Source: CAWVVV01 sp964629165
GTDB lineage: Bacteria > Verrucomicrobiota > Verrucomicrobiia > Opitutales > Oceanipulchritudinaceae
Direction: 5' to 3'
DNA: 25,287 bases
Assembly (NCBI GenBank): GCA_964629165.1
Contig: CAZVQJ010000018.1
Coordinates: forward strand, 1-25,287
This document shows positions 8,334 through 15,472 of the stretch, in pieces. Numbering within the stretch: the stretch's first letter is position 1; each line of letters starts with the position of its first letter. The position numbers and the translations under genes are program-made. The notes beneath the pieces are model-generated. The model had not been told where the DNA came from. It made no database searches and saw nothing but the letters and a program-made list of their open reading frames with translations.

Positions 8334-9059
8334 ATGCGGGTATTCATCACAGGGATCAGCTCAGGTCTCGGAGCGGGCATTGGGGAGGCCGCGCTGGCGG
8401 GCGGGGCGGAAGTCTGGGGCTGCAGTCGCCGCTCACCGGAGGCGTTGATTGGCCGATACGGGGACCGGTTGCGGTGGATTCCGCTCGACTTGCGGGACGA
8501 TCAGAGGGGTCCGGCGGCGCTGGCGGATTTCATCGCGGGGGAAAAGGGGTTTGATCGCGTGGTGTTAAATGCAGGCGTTTTGCCGCCGATTGCCGATGTG
8601 GGTGAGACCCCTTTATCGACGCTCCGCGATACGATGGAAGTGAATGTGTGGGCGAACAAGTGGATCCTTGATGAGCTTTTCGCGGATGGTCGGAACGTGC
8701 AGCAGGTGATTGCGATCTCATCGGGAGCTTCTGTCAGCGGATCCCGGGGATGGAATGGATATGCGATTTCGAAGGCTGCGCTCAACATGCTGATCCAGCT
8801 CCTCGCGGCGGAACGTCCCGACTGTCACTGTATCTCCCTCGCGCCGGGCCTTGTTGATACCGCCATGCAGGACTATCTCACTGGCCTGCCGGAGGATGCC
8901 CGGTTTTCGACCGTCGACCGATTGAAGGCAGCGAAAGGCACGCCGACGATGCCCGATGCCCTGACGGCTGGCCATCGTTGCTGGGAAGTCTGTGGAAAAC
9001 TGAGGGAATGGGCGAGCGGGAGCTTTGTGGATCTCCGGGAGATCGGCTCCGAAGGTTGA
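8334..9059 (+). CDS. Short-chain dehydrogenase/reductase
   Basis: This is a 241-aa classical SDR oxidoreductase using NAD(P)H. The N-terminal Rossmann motif is TGISSGLG (T6 to G13), the NAG-type motif appears as LNAG (79-81), and the catalytic set is S130, Y143 and K147 in SGYAISK-like context (NGYAISKAAL). An asparagine at 104 in EVNVW completes the tetrad. The basic residues after the first strand (CSRRS, 30-34) hint at NADP preference. The frame extends upstream to a GTG at 8250, but the Rossmann fold starts at the ATG at 8334. The substrate cannot be told; general resemblance is to sepiapterin-reductase or benzil-reductase-like SDRs. The gene is divergent from the iron operon across 136 bases. 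Confidence 0.88.
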   Translation: MRVFITGISSGLGAGIGEAALAGGAEVWGCSRRSPEALIGRYGDRLRWIPLDLRDDQRGPAALADFIAGEKGFDRVVLNAGVLPPIADVGETPLSTLRDTMEVNVWANKWILDELFADGRNVQQVIAISSGASVSGSRGWNGYAISKAALNMLIQLLAAERPDCHCISLAPGLVDTAMQDYLTGLPEDARFSTVDRLKAAKGTPTMPDALTAGHRCWEVCGKLREWASGSFVDLREIGSEG

Positions 9060-9090
9060 CGTCAACCGGCGCAAAGGTTTGGTGAGGGAA

Positions 9091-9894
9091 ATGGAAGAAG
9101 CGAGCGCGTTGCCCGAGGGTGTGATGATTCGGAACAGCTTTGTGCGGCACCGCAATGTGTTGGTCTCGGAAGCCGACTTTTCGCCGCTCTACGTCGATTA
9201 TTATCTCCATTGCAAGGACCACCGGATTCGGCTGACTCCGGAGCACGACGCACTCTTCAAGGAGCTCTTGTCGGCCTTCACCCTGCACTGTGCGGCGCGT
9301 CCGCGGAACGAAGTCCTCGCGTGGACGATCCGCTATGCATCCCCGCTTCTCAGCGCCTTCCTCGTGGGGGATACGGAGCTGGGCAGTGTCGCGGGGCGGA
9401 TTTTCACCGAGAATGTGCGCGAAGAGGGTGGGAGCGAAATGTATCAGGAAATGAAGCGCCCGGGAAAACCGTTGCACCGGAGCATCGTTGATTTCGAGGG
9501 TCAGGGAGCGATCCGGGCGGTCGAACGATTCTACGCCCAGAGCGAACAGCGGCCGTGTCGCCTGTTTTTTCCGGGAGGCGATCGGGCTCTCCTCATCACG
9601 GCACATCCGGATTATGACGAAGGCTGGTTCGCAACCTTGGATGGATCGACCGTTGCCGCTCTCGCGCAGGAGGAGGACGTGAACGTGATTGAAACCCGGA
9701 TCTACCGGTGGTGGTGCGGTTGCAGCCATCAGAAGATGCTCGAGGTGCTTGCGCCAGTATATGAAGGGCAGGGTGAGGAGCTTTTCGGGGACGATGAATC
9801 GATCGAAATCAATTGTCCTCGCTGTGCCGCGCGCTACCGGGTCACGCGGGAGGCGCTCGAGGCGCACGTAGCGGGGGGAGCCGGACAGGGGTGA
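9091..9894 (+). CDS. hslO: Hsp33-family redox-regulated chaperone
   Basis: This cytoplasmic holdase chaperone (267 aa; E. coli Hsp33 is about 290) is activated when oxidants release zinc from its C-terminal cysteines. The four zinc cysteines are present as C209-x-C211 (WWCGCSH) and C242-x-x-C245 (CPRC), 30 residues apart, as expected for the family. The N-terminal substrate-binding domain starts at RNSFVRHRNVLV. The ATG at 9091 is preceded by a GAGGGA-like ribosome-binding site; a GTG at 9025 in frame lies inside the SDR gene and is unlikely. The gene sits 31 bases after the SDR gene, possibly in the same transcript. Confidence 0.92.
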   Translation: MEEASALPEGVMIRNSFVRHRNVLVSEADFSPLYVDYYLHCKDHRIRLTPEHDALFKELLSAFTLHCAARPRNEVLAWTIRYASPLLSAFLVGDTELGSVAGRIFTENVREEGGSEMYQEMKRPGKPLHRSIVDFEGQGAIRAVERFYAQSEQRPCRLFFPGGDRALLITAHPDYDEGWFATLDGSTVAALAQEEDVNVIETRIYRWWCGCSHQKMLEVLAPVYEGQGEELFGDDESIEINCPRCAARYRVTREALEAHVAGGAGQG

Positions 9895-9946
9895 GGGCAG
9901 CTCCTCCGCGTTTGCAGTTTTCGGAGATTGCAGTCAATTTTCATTC

Positions 9947-10747
9947 ATGCGCTCGTTTCCTTTGATTTCTCTATTTGTCGCCATGGCCGCTTTGGTGGCC
10001 TCGGCTGATGACCATGAACAGACCTCGTTTCGTTATGAGCTCGATGGGACCACCTTCGAGAGCACGTTGATCTATCCCGAAGATCCCGACGACGAACCGA
10101 TGCCGGTGATCCTGATGGTGCCGAACTGGATGGGCCCCGGCGAGGCGGCGTTTGAAAAGGCACGCAAGATCGCGGGTGACGACTATGCGGTCCTGGTGGT
10201 CGATATGTATGGCGTGGATGTGCGCCCGGAAAACGGGGAAGAGGCGAGTCAAGCGGCCGGAGCGGTGCGGGCCGACCGCGAGACGATGCGGGCACGGGCG
10301 CAGAAGGCGCTCGACCTTCTCCGAAAAGAATCGCGCAAGTTCGCGCTCGATTCTGACCGTGTTGCGGCGATTGGTTTTTGTTTTGGGGGCGGCGCAGTTC
10401 TCGAACTTGCGCGCAGCGGGGCGGACATCGATGCCGTCGTTTCGTTCCACGGAGACCTTGCCTCACCGACTCTCGAGCGGGATTCGGGCAGGATTCAGGC
10501 CAAGGTGCTCGTTCTGCACGGGGCGGACGATCCCTGGGTGCCGCAGGAAGAGGTCGAGGCGTTCATCGAGGCTCTTCAGGAAACGGCGGTCGATTGGCAG
10601 CTCGTCCAGTTCAGCAATACCGTGCATTCGTTTACCGACCCCACTGCCGCCAGTCCGGGGCAGGCGGAATATCATCCGGAGAATGCCCGGCGAGCCTTCC
10701 GCTACATGGAAGAGCTCTTTGATGAACTGTGGGATCTGGATGATTAG
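9947..10747 (+). CDS. Secreted dienelactone hydrolase family protein
   Basis: This 266-aa alpha/beta hydrolase has an N-terminal signal peptide (hydrophobic to about residue 20, VASA|DDH), so it is probably exported. The catalytic triad of the dienelactone hydrolase family can be placed at C145 in GFCFGGG, D195 in HGADDPW, and H227 in VHSFT. The family includes carboxymethylenebutenolidase, but exported members have diverse and mostly unknown ester substrates, so no pathway is claimed. It ends 66 bases before the convergent coiled-coil gene. That gap holds a 10-bp GC palindrome at 10755-10764 and no recognisable T-run terminator. Confidence 0.87.
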   Translation: MRSFPLISLFVAMAALVASADDHEQTSFRYELDGTTFESTLIYPEDPDDEPMPVILMVPNWMGPGEAAFEKARKIAGDDYAVLVVDMYGVDVRPENGEEASQAAGAVRADRETMRARAQKALDLLRKESRKFALDSDRVAAIGFCFGGGAVLELARSGADIDAVVSFHGDLASPTLERDSGRIQAKVLVLHGADDPWVPQEEVEAFIEALQETAVDWQLVQFSNTVHSFTDPTAASPGQAEYHPENARRAFRYMEELFDELWDLDD

Positions 10748-10813
10748 GAGCCGCACCGCGCGGTCGATGCCGCCTTTCCGGTCAGCCTGAAAATTCGCCC
10801 TTCGGGTAGGGTC

Positions 10814-11581
10814 TCAGCGTCGGCCGTCTGCTGCGGGTGACAGCTTCAGTTGGTCCTGCAGGTTCTGGAGGTGCGTTTCAAGCTCCTGAAGTTCCTGCGC
10901 CTTGTGAAAGAGCGTGTTTTCGCTCTCTTCGATAAAGGCCTCGCGTTCGGCGAGGAGCCGGGCCTTTTCGGCAATTTGCGCGGGAGTGGCGGCACCTTCT
11001 TGGGTCTGCCGTTGGGAGGTGGTCCGGGCGTGTTCGGCGCGCAGTTCACCCAGTTCTGCTTCGAGGGCCTGCGCGCGTTCGCGGTGTCCGCGAGCCTCCC
11101 CCTGCACGTGCTGAAGTTCGGCCGCCAGATTCTCCAGTTCGCGCCGTGTGCGCTCCCACGCGGCCGCCTCGCTGAGGCCTTCCGCGTGGTTGGCAAGAAG
11201 GGCTTCGCAGCGCGCCAGGTGTTGCTCGCGCGCTTCCGACAGTTTCAGATTTTCATAGGCCTCGCGCTCGCGTTCGGCGAGGGTGGCTTCGCGTTCGCGA
11301 AGGGAGTGTTCGCGGAGGGCGAGCTGTTCCTCGGCCTGGGCCAGTTGAGCCTCCCGTTGCTCAAGGTCGACAGGGGGTTGCGGGGGTGGAGGGGATTCGC
11401 TCCCGGGGGGCAGCGCGATTGCGGGCGCGGCGGTTTGTTTGACTGCGGAGGCCTCTGTCTGCGCGACGATATCCGTCAGTTTCAGCGCTGACGAGCGGGG
11501 CAGGGCCGTCGCGAGGGTGACACCGGGGGGAGGCGGCTTGACCTGCGGTCGGCGGCGTAGGCTGAGGCGCGGGGTTGCCAT
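10814..11581 (-). CDS. Proline-rich coiled-coil protein, third gene of ParA operon
   Basis: I do not recognise a named family. The 255-aa product has three parts: a basic N-terminus (RLSLRRRPQVK), a Pro/Ala-rich low-complexity linker to about residue 70 containing several runs of prolines, and a long Glu/Ala/Leu/Gln-rich heptad region from about 72 to 245 that should form a coiled coil. The coiled coil is broken once near TTSQRQTQEGAATPAQ. No signal peptide or membrane segment is present. The ATG at 11581 was chosen; the frame is also open from a TTG directly after the preceding stop. It follows the 316-aa gene by six bases. A scaffold or polymer-forming role with the ParA-like ATPase is inferred from context and architecture only. 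Confidence 0.75.
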   Translation of the reverse strand: MATPRLSLRRRPQVKPPPPGVTLATALPRSSALKLTDIVAQTEASAVKQTAAPAIALPPGSESPPPPQPPVDLEQREAQLAQAEEQLALREHSLREREATLAEREREAYENLKLSEAREQHLARCEALLANHAEGLSEAAAWERTRRELENLAAELQHVQGEARGHRERAQALEAELGELRAEHARTTSQRQTQEGAATPAQIAEKARLLAEREAFIEESENTLFHKAQELQELETHLQNLQDQLKLSPAADGRR

Positions 11582-11587
11582 GAGCAA

Positions 11588-12538
11588 TCAGCGACGAAAG
11601 AGGCGAGTGAAGAATCCCTTCTTCTCCACTTTGGGATCATCGAGTCCCAGCGCGAGGCGAGCCATCCAGACTGATGCCTTTTCGGTCTGTGCATGATCGA
11701 GGGGAACAAAAACGCGCTCGGCCTGCGCGTTACCTTCGGCAAAGGCATCTTCGAGCTGTTCCCGTGAACCGTCGAACCATGCGAAGATCGCCGTCAGGTG
11801 TTCGCGCACCCGATGACGCACGCGGGATTTCTCGTCATCCGAAAGAATACGGGTATCGCGCCGATCCTCCGCACCCACCGGCGCCCCGGCACATTCCAGG
11901 AGAAAGAGCTTTTCGGATCGGGAAAAGAGACTCAACGATTGACCGATCGCCTCGGCCAGATGGAGGCCGCGTTTCCCCGGTCGGAACGGCAGAAACCGGG
12001 CAATGGTGTCTTCTTCAGGATGCGCCACGGCATTGAGGAAGGCACGGAAGTCCCCGCCGACGACGATGTTCTGCGCCATGTTCTGCGCGAGATCGAGAAA
12101 CTCACCGAGCGTGCGGACGCTTTCGGCTTCGCAGAACTCACGGGTTTCGGGGGAGAGCGCGCAGAGATGGAGGGGATACGTGAGGGGGATCTCGAGCTTG
12201 TGGAGAACACGCTGTGACCCGTCATCATGTTTTGAGGACGAATCGACGTGTTCGGCCATCTCACCGAAGGGATCATCAAACGCCATCGTCTCGCGGAGGA
12301 TCTCCACAAGGAGGCGAAAACGCTCCGGATGATCGCCCACGCCCGGCATCATGAGGACCTCGTCATGGGTCAAGGGAAGGTATTTCAGAGGAATCTCATC
12401 GCGACCCTTGATCGGCCAGCTGAGGTCGAGGTTCTGGGCGAGCTTGGAAACCTCTGTCTTCACCATCATGGAAACGCGGAAGCGTTCCCGGATGTCGTTC
12501 CATTCTTCGGGCGTTACCTGGGAGATCGATGTGGTCAT
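11588..12538 (-). CDS. Uncharacterised protein with HhH-like segments and MinD-like C-terminal tail
   Basis: I do not recognise the family. The 316-aa protein is soluble and charged. Residues 57-88 (LTHDEVLMMPGVGDHPERF and onward) resemble a helix-hairpin-helix of the RNA polymerase alpha C-terminal type, and residues 128-151 (LSPETREFCEAESVRTLGEF) resemble the partner half of such a domain; this is by-eye similarity. The last residues, KVEKKGFFTRLFRR, form a short basic amphipathic helix that closely matches the membrane-targeting tail of E. coli MinD (EEKKGFLKRLFGG). It lies between the ParA-like gene (21 bases away) and the coiled-coil gene (six bases). It may link the ATPase to the membrane or to DNA; both are inferences. 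Confidence 0.78.
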   Translation of the reverse strand: MTTSISQVTPEEWNDIRERFRVSMMVKTEVSKLAQNLDLSWPIKGRDEIPLKYLPLTHDEVLMMPGVGDHPERFRLLVEILRETMAFDDPFGEMAEHVDSSSKHDDGSQRVLHKLEIPLTYPLHLCALSPETREFCEAESVRTLGEFLDLAQNMAQNIVVGGDFRAFLNAVAHPEEDTIARFLPFRPGKRGLHLAEAIGQSLSLFSRSEKLFLLECAGAPVGAEDRRDTRILSDDEKSRVRHRVREHLTAIFAWFDGSREQLEDAFAEGNAQAERVFVPLDHAQTEKASVWMARLALGLDDPKVEKKGFFTRLFRR

Positions 12539-12559
12539 GGGCGGGAGGCGGGAAGTTGA

Positions 12560-13462
12560 TTAAACAGTTGGAGCGGCTTCGACGGTGTCGTGACGCATGA
12601 TTTGGCGGGCGAGGGCGCGGTAGTCATCGAGCACGCCCTCCGTTCCGGGGGTTTGTCCAAGGCAGCAGACGGGCAGGCCGAGGGTCACGGCACGACGCAC
12701 GACAACGGCGTCCCGAACCGAAGCGCTCATGATCTTGGCATTCGGATCGACCTTCTTCTGGTTCCGGAACTGGTTGAGTCGAAATTGCATGCGCATTTTC
12801 GGGACCTCGACATCGACGTTCGCCTTGATCGCATTGAAAATGATCCCGCTGATCATCGCAGGTCGGCCCATGCCGCTCTTGCGAAAGCTCGCGGAGCGTT
12901 CGTTGAATTGCAGGAGCTTGCCTGTGAGGAGGGTGAACCCGATCAGGCTGAGGGCATCCGGATTCGCCGGCACATAAACTTCGTTGCTGTTAAAGATGCC
13001 GCACTGGGAGGCCCGCATCACGTTTGGGGGGCAATCAAAGAGGATGAAGTCGTACTCGTCCTCGATCTCGGCAAGCTGCTCATGAAACCGCGCGTAGGCA
13101 GGCCGACCGTCGGGCGATTCATACTCGTGTTCGACATCGATCAGGTTGAATGTCGTCGGAATCAGATCGAGTCCGGGAAGGACGTGCTTTCCCGCCCGAT
13201 CGACGACAACGTCCCGGATCACAATATCCCGCAAGCGCTCCTTCCCCGGCGAGAAAATGGAAAAGACGGAACCTTCGCCGGTGACGTTCAGTTTGTTCCA
13301 GTGCTCGAGGCGCATCAGCCAGATGCTCGAGTTCGACTGCGTATCGAGATCGATGAGGAGCACCCGCTTCCCCGCTTCGGCGAGGCAGGCGGCAATGTTC
13401 ACGATGCAGGAAGTTTTTCCCACACCGCCTTTGTAGTTCAGAAAGCTGAGTCTCCTGGGCAT
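12560..13462 (-). CDS. ParA/MinD-superfamily partitioning ATPase
   Basis: This 300-aa P-loop ATPase has the deviant Walker A motif KGGVGKT (K11 to T17, with the signature lysine K11), DLDTQSN (38-44) for switch I, and Walker B FILFDCPP (D143). Such ATPases dimerise with ATP on DNA or membrane and position plasmids, chromosomes, flagella, chemoreceptors or division sites. No parB gene is nearby; instead the two downstream genes encode a MinD-tailed protein and a coiled-coil protein. The ATPase ends in EAAPTV and lacks a MinD-type amphipathic tail. ATG at 13462 was chosen because the fold starts there; a GTG at 13501 is possible. A weak promoter-like pair (TTTACA at 13536-13531, TATATG at 13511-13506, minus strand, 19-base spacer) precedes it. 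Confidence 0.9.
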   Translation of the reverse strand: MPRRLSFLNYKGGVGKTSCIVNIAACLAEAGKRVLLIDLDTQSNSSIWLMRLEHWNKLNVTGEGSVFSIFSPGKERLRDIVIRDVVVDRAGKHVLPGLDLIPTTFNLIDVEHEYESPDGRPAYARFHEQLAEIEDEYDFILFDCPPNVMRASQCGIFNSNEVYVPANPDALSLIGFTLLTGKLLQFNERSASFRKSGMGRPAMISGIIFNAIKANVDVEVPKMRMQFRLNQFRNQKKVDPNAKIMSASVRDAVVVRRAVTLGLPVCCLGQTPGTEGVLDDYRALARQIMRHDTVEAAPTV

Positions 13463-13671
13463 CTTGATTTGGTCGAGTCGCTCGGTGTGCAGTGGAAGCA
13501 CTCCGCATATATCGGCAGCGCAGGGCGTAATGTAAAAAAAAGGGCGATTTACGGCCTCTTTGAATAATTTCTCACCACTCCTAGGGACTTTTTTTCAAGG
13601 CATCCGGGAGGTTCGAGACGTTTTCGCTTCTGCTCGCCACTTTGTCGTCGGAGACTTTAGGTTTCCTCTCT
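13463..13671. other. Divergent intergenic region between parA-like and amidohydrolase genes
   Basis: This 209-base gap is noticeably AT-richer than its neighbours, with an A8 run at 13533-13540 and a T7 run at 13589-13595. It must hold promoters for both divergent genes. Only weak matches to -35/-10 boxes were found. No RNA gene or long inverted repeat was seen. Confidence 0.4.
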
Positions 13672-14904
13672 ATGCCGGTTTCTTCCTCCGATCGCACGGC
13701 CTCCCGGTGGCGACCCATCGATGGCCTCATCGACGAAATCCTGCCATCGATCCGTGCCTTCCGTCATGATCTTCACCAGCATCCCGAGCTCGGCTATCGT
13801 GAAACGCGGACGGCTGCGCGGATCGTTGAGATACTTTCTGGTTTGCCCGGGGTGACGGTGCGGACGGGCGTGGCCGAGACGGGGGTTCTGGTTACCTTCG
13901 GGAGCGACAAGGAAGGTCCGGGGGTGGCGCTGCGGGCGGATATGGATGCCCTGCCGATCGAGGAGGCGAGCGATCTTCCCCACCGTTCGCAGGCACCGGG
14001 AGTGATGCATGCCTGCGGTCACGACGGGCACACCGCCATGTTGGTGGGAGCGGGCATGATCCTCGCCCGGCTCGCCGATGAACTGCGCGGGCCGGTGCGT
14101 CTGATTTTCCAGCCGGCGGAGGAATTCGGGGGCGGTGGGAATCGGATGGTGGAGGACGGCGCGTTGCGGGATCCTGATTTTGCGGCGGTTTTTGGCCTTC
14201 ACAATCTGCCCTCGCGGCAGACGCGGGCTGGCCAGTTCTGTCTCTGTCCGGGCGCGGCAATGGCGGGCACAACCACCTTTGAGATCACGGTGCGAGGGCG
14301 AGGGGGGCATGCGGCAGCTCCCCATCAGACGATCGACCCGGTTTACGTGGGCAGCGAACTCGTTACGACGGCGCAGAGCCTCGTCAGTCGGCGGACCGAT
14401 CCGATAAAGTCCGCCGTCATCACGTTCACGCAGTTCCACGCCGGAAGCTCGTACAACGTCATTCCGGAAACGGCGGTTCTGCGGGGGACCATCCGGGCGC
14501 TCGACGACGGCATCATGGCGGAAACCTGTGCGCGCCTGAAGACACAGGTGAGGGCATTGGCGGCAGGACTCGGTGGATCCGCGGTGGTCGATTTCACTCC
14601 CGGATATCCGGTGACGCGGAACGACCGGCGAACGAATGCCGTTTTTCGACAGGTCATCGAGGCGATCGGACGGAAAGAGGATCTGGTCGAGGTCGAGCCC
14701 GTGATGGGCGCGGAGGACTTTTCGTATTATCAGCGACAGGTCCCGGGAACCTTCTGGTTTCTTGCGTCACGACCGGCAGCCGTGCCAGAAGTGCCGTTCT
14801 GGCATCATCCCTCCTTCGATTTCAATGATGCCGTCCTCGCAGACGGCATGCGCATGCATGTGGAGCTGGCCCGTCGATTCGCCGATTGCTGGAGCGCGCA
14901 ATAA
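13672..14904 (+). CDS. M20-family metal-dependent amidohydrolase/carboxypeptidase
   Basis: This 410-aa protein belongs to the M20D amidohydrolase group (IAA-amino acid hydrolase, hippurate hydrolase, N-acetyl-diaminopimelate deacetylase-like), which cleaves N-acyl amino acids. Seen in order: HDLHQHPELGYRET, ALRADMDALPI (D90), HACGHDGHTAML with metal ligands C115 and H117, QPAEE (E150, E151), HNLP with H177, and the dimerisation-domain motif GRGGHAAAPH. EDFSYY in the C-terminal half is also typical. No signal peptide is visible. The ATG at 13672 was chosen over a TTG at 13642. The precise substrate is not determinable from sequence. Confidence 0.92.
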   Translation: MPVSSSDRTASRWRPIDGLIDEILPSIRAFRHDLHQHPELGYRETRTAARIVEILSGLPGVTVRTGVAETGVLVTFGSDKEGPGVALRADMDALPIEEASDLPHRSQAPGVMHACGHDGHTAMLVGAGMILARLADELRGPVRLIFQPAEEFGGGGNRMVEDGALRDPDFAAVFGLHNLPSRQTRAGQFCLCPGAAMAGTTTFEITVRGRGGHAAAPHQTIDPVYVGSELVTTAQSLVSRRTDPIKSAVITFTQFHAGSSYNVIPETAVLRGTIRALDDGIMAETCARLKTQVRALAAGLGGSAVVDFTPGYPVTRNDRRTNAVFRQVIEAIGRKEDLVEVEPVMGAEDFSYYQRQVPGTFWFLASRPAAVPEVPFWHHPSFDFNDAVLADGMRMHVELARRFADCWSAQ

Positions 14905-14932
14905 ACCCCGGCAGCACGCCCACCGGTTCCGC

Positions 14933-15451
14933 TCAGTCTGTGGCTACCTGGTCGAGCCGCTTCCCCGCTTCGCGGAGACCCCCGTTCCGGCAAACGAGGA
15001 AAAAGTGTTCTTCTTCGACCGGCTGCACCGAGAGGCGCATGCCCCGTTGGGCGACCTTCATCGCGGAAAGCACGGGATCGGCCTTGATCGCAGCGAGGGA
15101 GACAATCTCCTTGAAATGGGCCACGTAAGAGACCCGAGCGGCGAGCCAGCGGGGGTTGTCGGGATCTGACTTCGGATCGAAGTATTTGGATTGTGGATCA
15201 AACTGAGACGGATCCGGTTCAGCCTCTTCGCTCGTGATCCGGGCGAGGCCGACGACGCCGGGAGTGGCACAGTTCGAATGGTAGAACAGGACCCCGTCGC
15301 CCGCCCGCATCGAGTCGCGCATGAAATTGCGCGCTTGGTAGTTGCGCACGCCATCCCAGAGTGTGGATCGGTCGGGTGAATCCTGCAGATGATCGAGGGA
15401 AAACACGTCAGGTTCGCTCTTCATCAACCAAAATTGACGGATCGAGGCCAT
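14933..15451 (-). CDS. EVE-domain protein
   Basis: This 172-aa protein is a single EVE domain (PUA-like fold, related to human THYN1). The signature segments are FWLMKSEPDVFSLDHL at the N-terminus, then LWDGVRNYQARNFMR, and GDGVLFYHSNC. Structurally known EVE domains have an aromatic pocket for modified bases in DNA or RNA, so a modified-nucleic-acid reader role is likely by family. It lies 21 bases after the histidine kinase gene on the same strand and is probably co-transcribed. No restriction or methylation genes are nearby, so a defence role has no local support. It ends 28 bases from the convergent amidohydrolase stop. Confidence 0.9.
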   Translation of the reverse strand: MASIRQFWLMKSEPDVFSLDHLQDSPDRSTLWDGVRNYQARNFMRDSMRAGDGVLFYHSNCATPGVVGLARITSEEAEPDPSQFDPQSKYFDPKSDPDNPRWLAARVSYVAHFKEIVSLAAIKADPVLSAMKVAQRGMRLSVQPVEEEHFFLVCRNGGLREAGKRLDQVATD

Positions 15452-15472
15452 GGAGAAGAGATACCAGACCGC

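Noticed and set aside
9895..9946. Short CTCCG/CGGAG hairpin between hslO and the hydrolase gene
   Set aside because: Five-bp stem with a long loop and no clean T-tract; too weak to call a terminator.
10755..10764. GC palindrome ACCGCGCGGT between convergent genes, and a similar CTGGCGCCAG at 23765-23774
   Set aside because: No loop or T-run, and 10-bp GC palindromes are common by chance in such DNA, so neither is called a terminator.
13506..13536. Promoter-like pair TTTACA/TATATG before the ParA-like gene
   Set aside because: The spacer is 19 bases and the -10 match is only four of six; kept as a note, not as a feature.
12590..13567. Plus-strand open frame of 325 codons opposite the ParA-like gene
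   Set aside because: The minus strand carries KGGVGKT, DLDTQSN and FDCPP; the antisense translation is without recognisable features.
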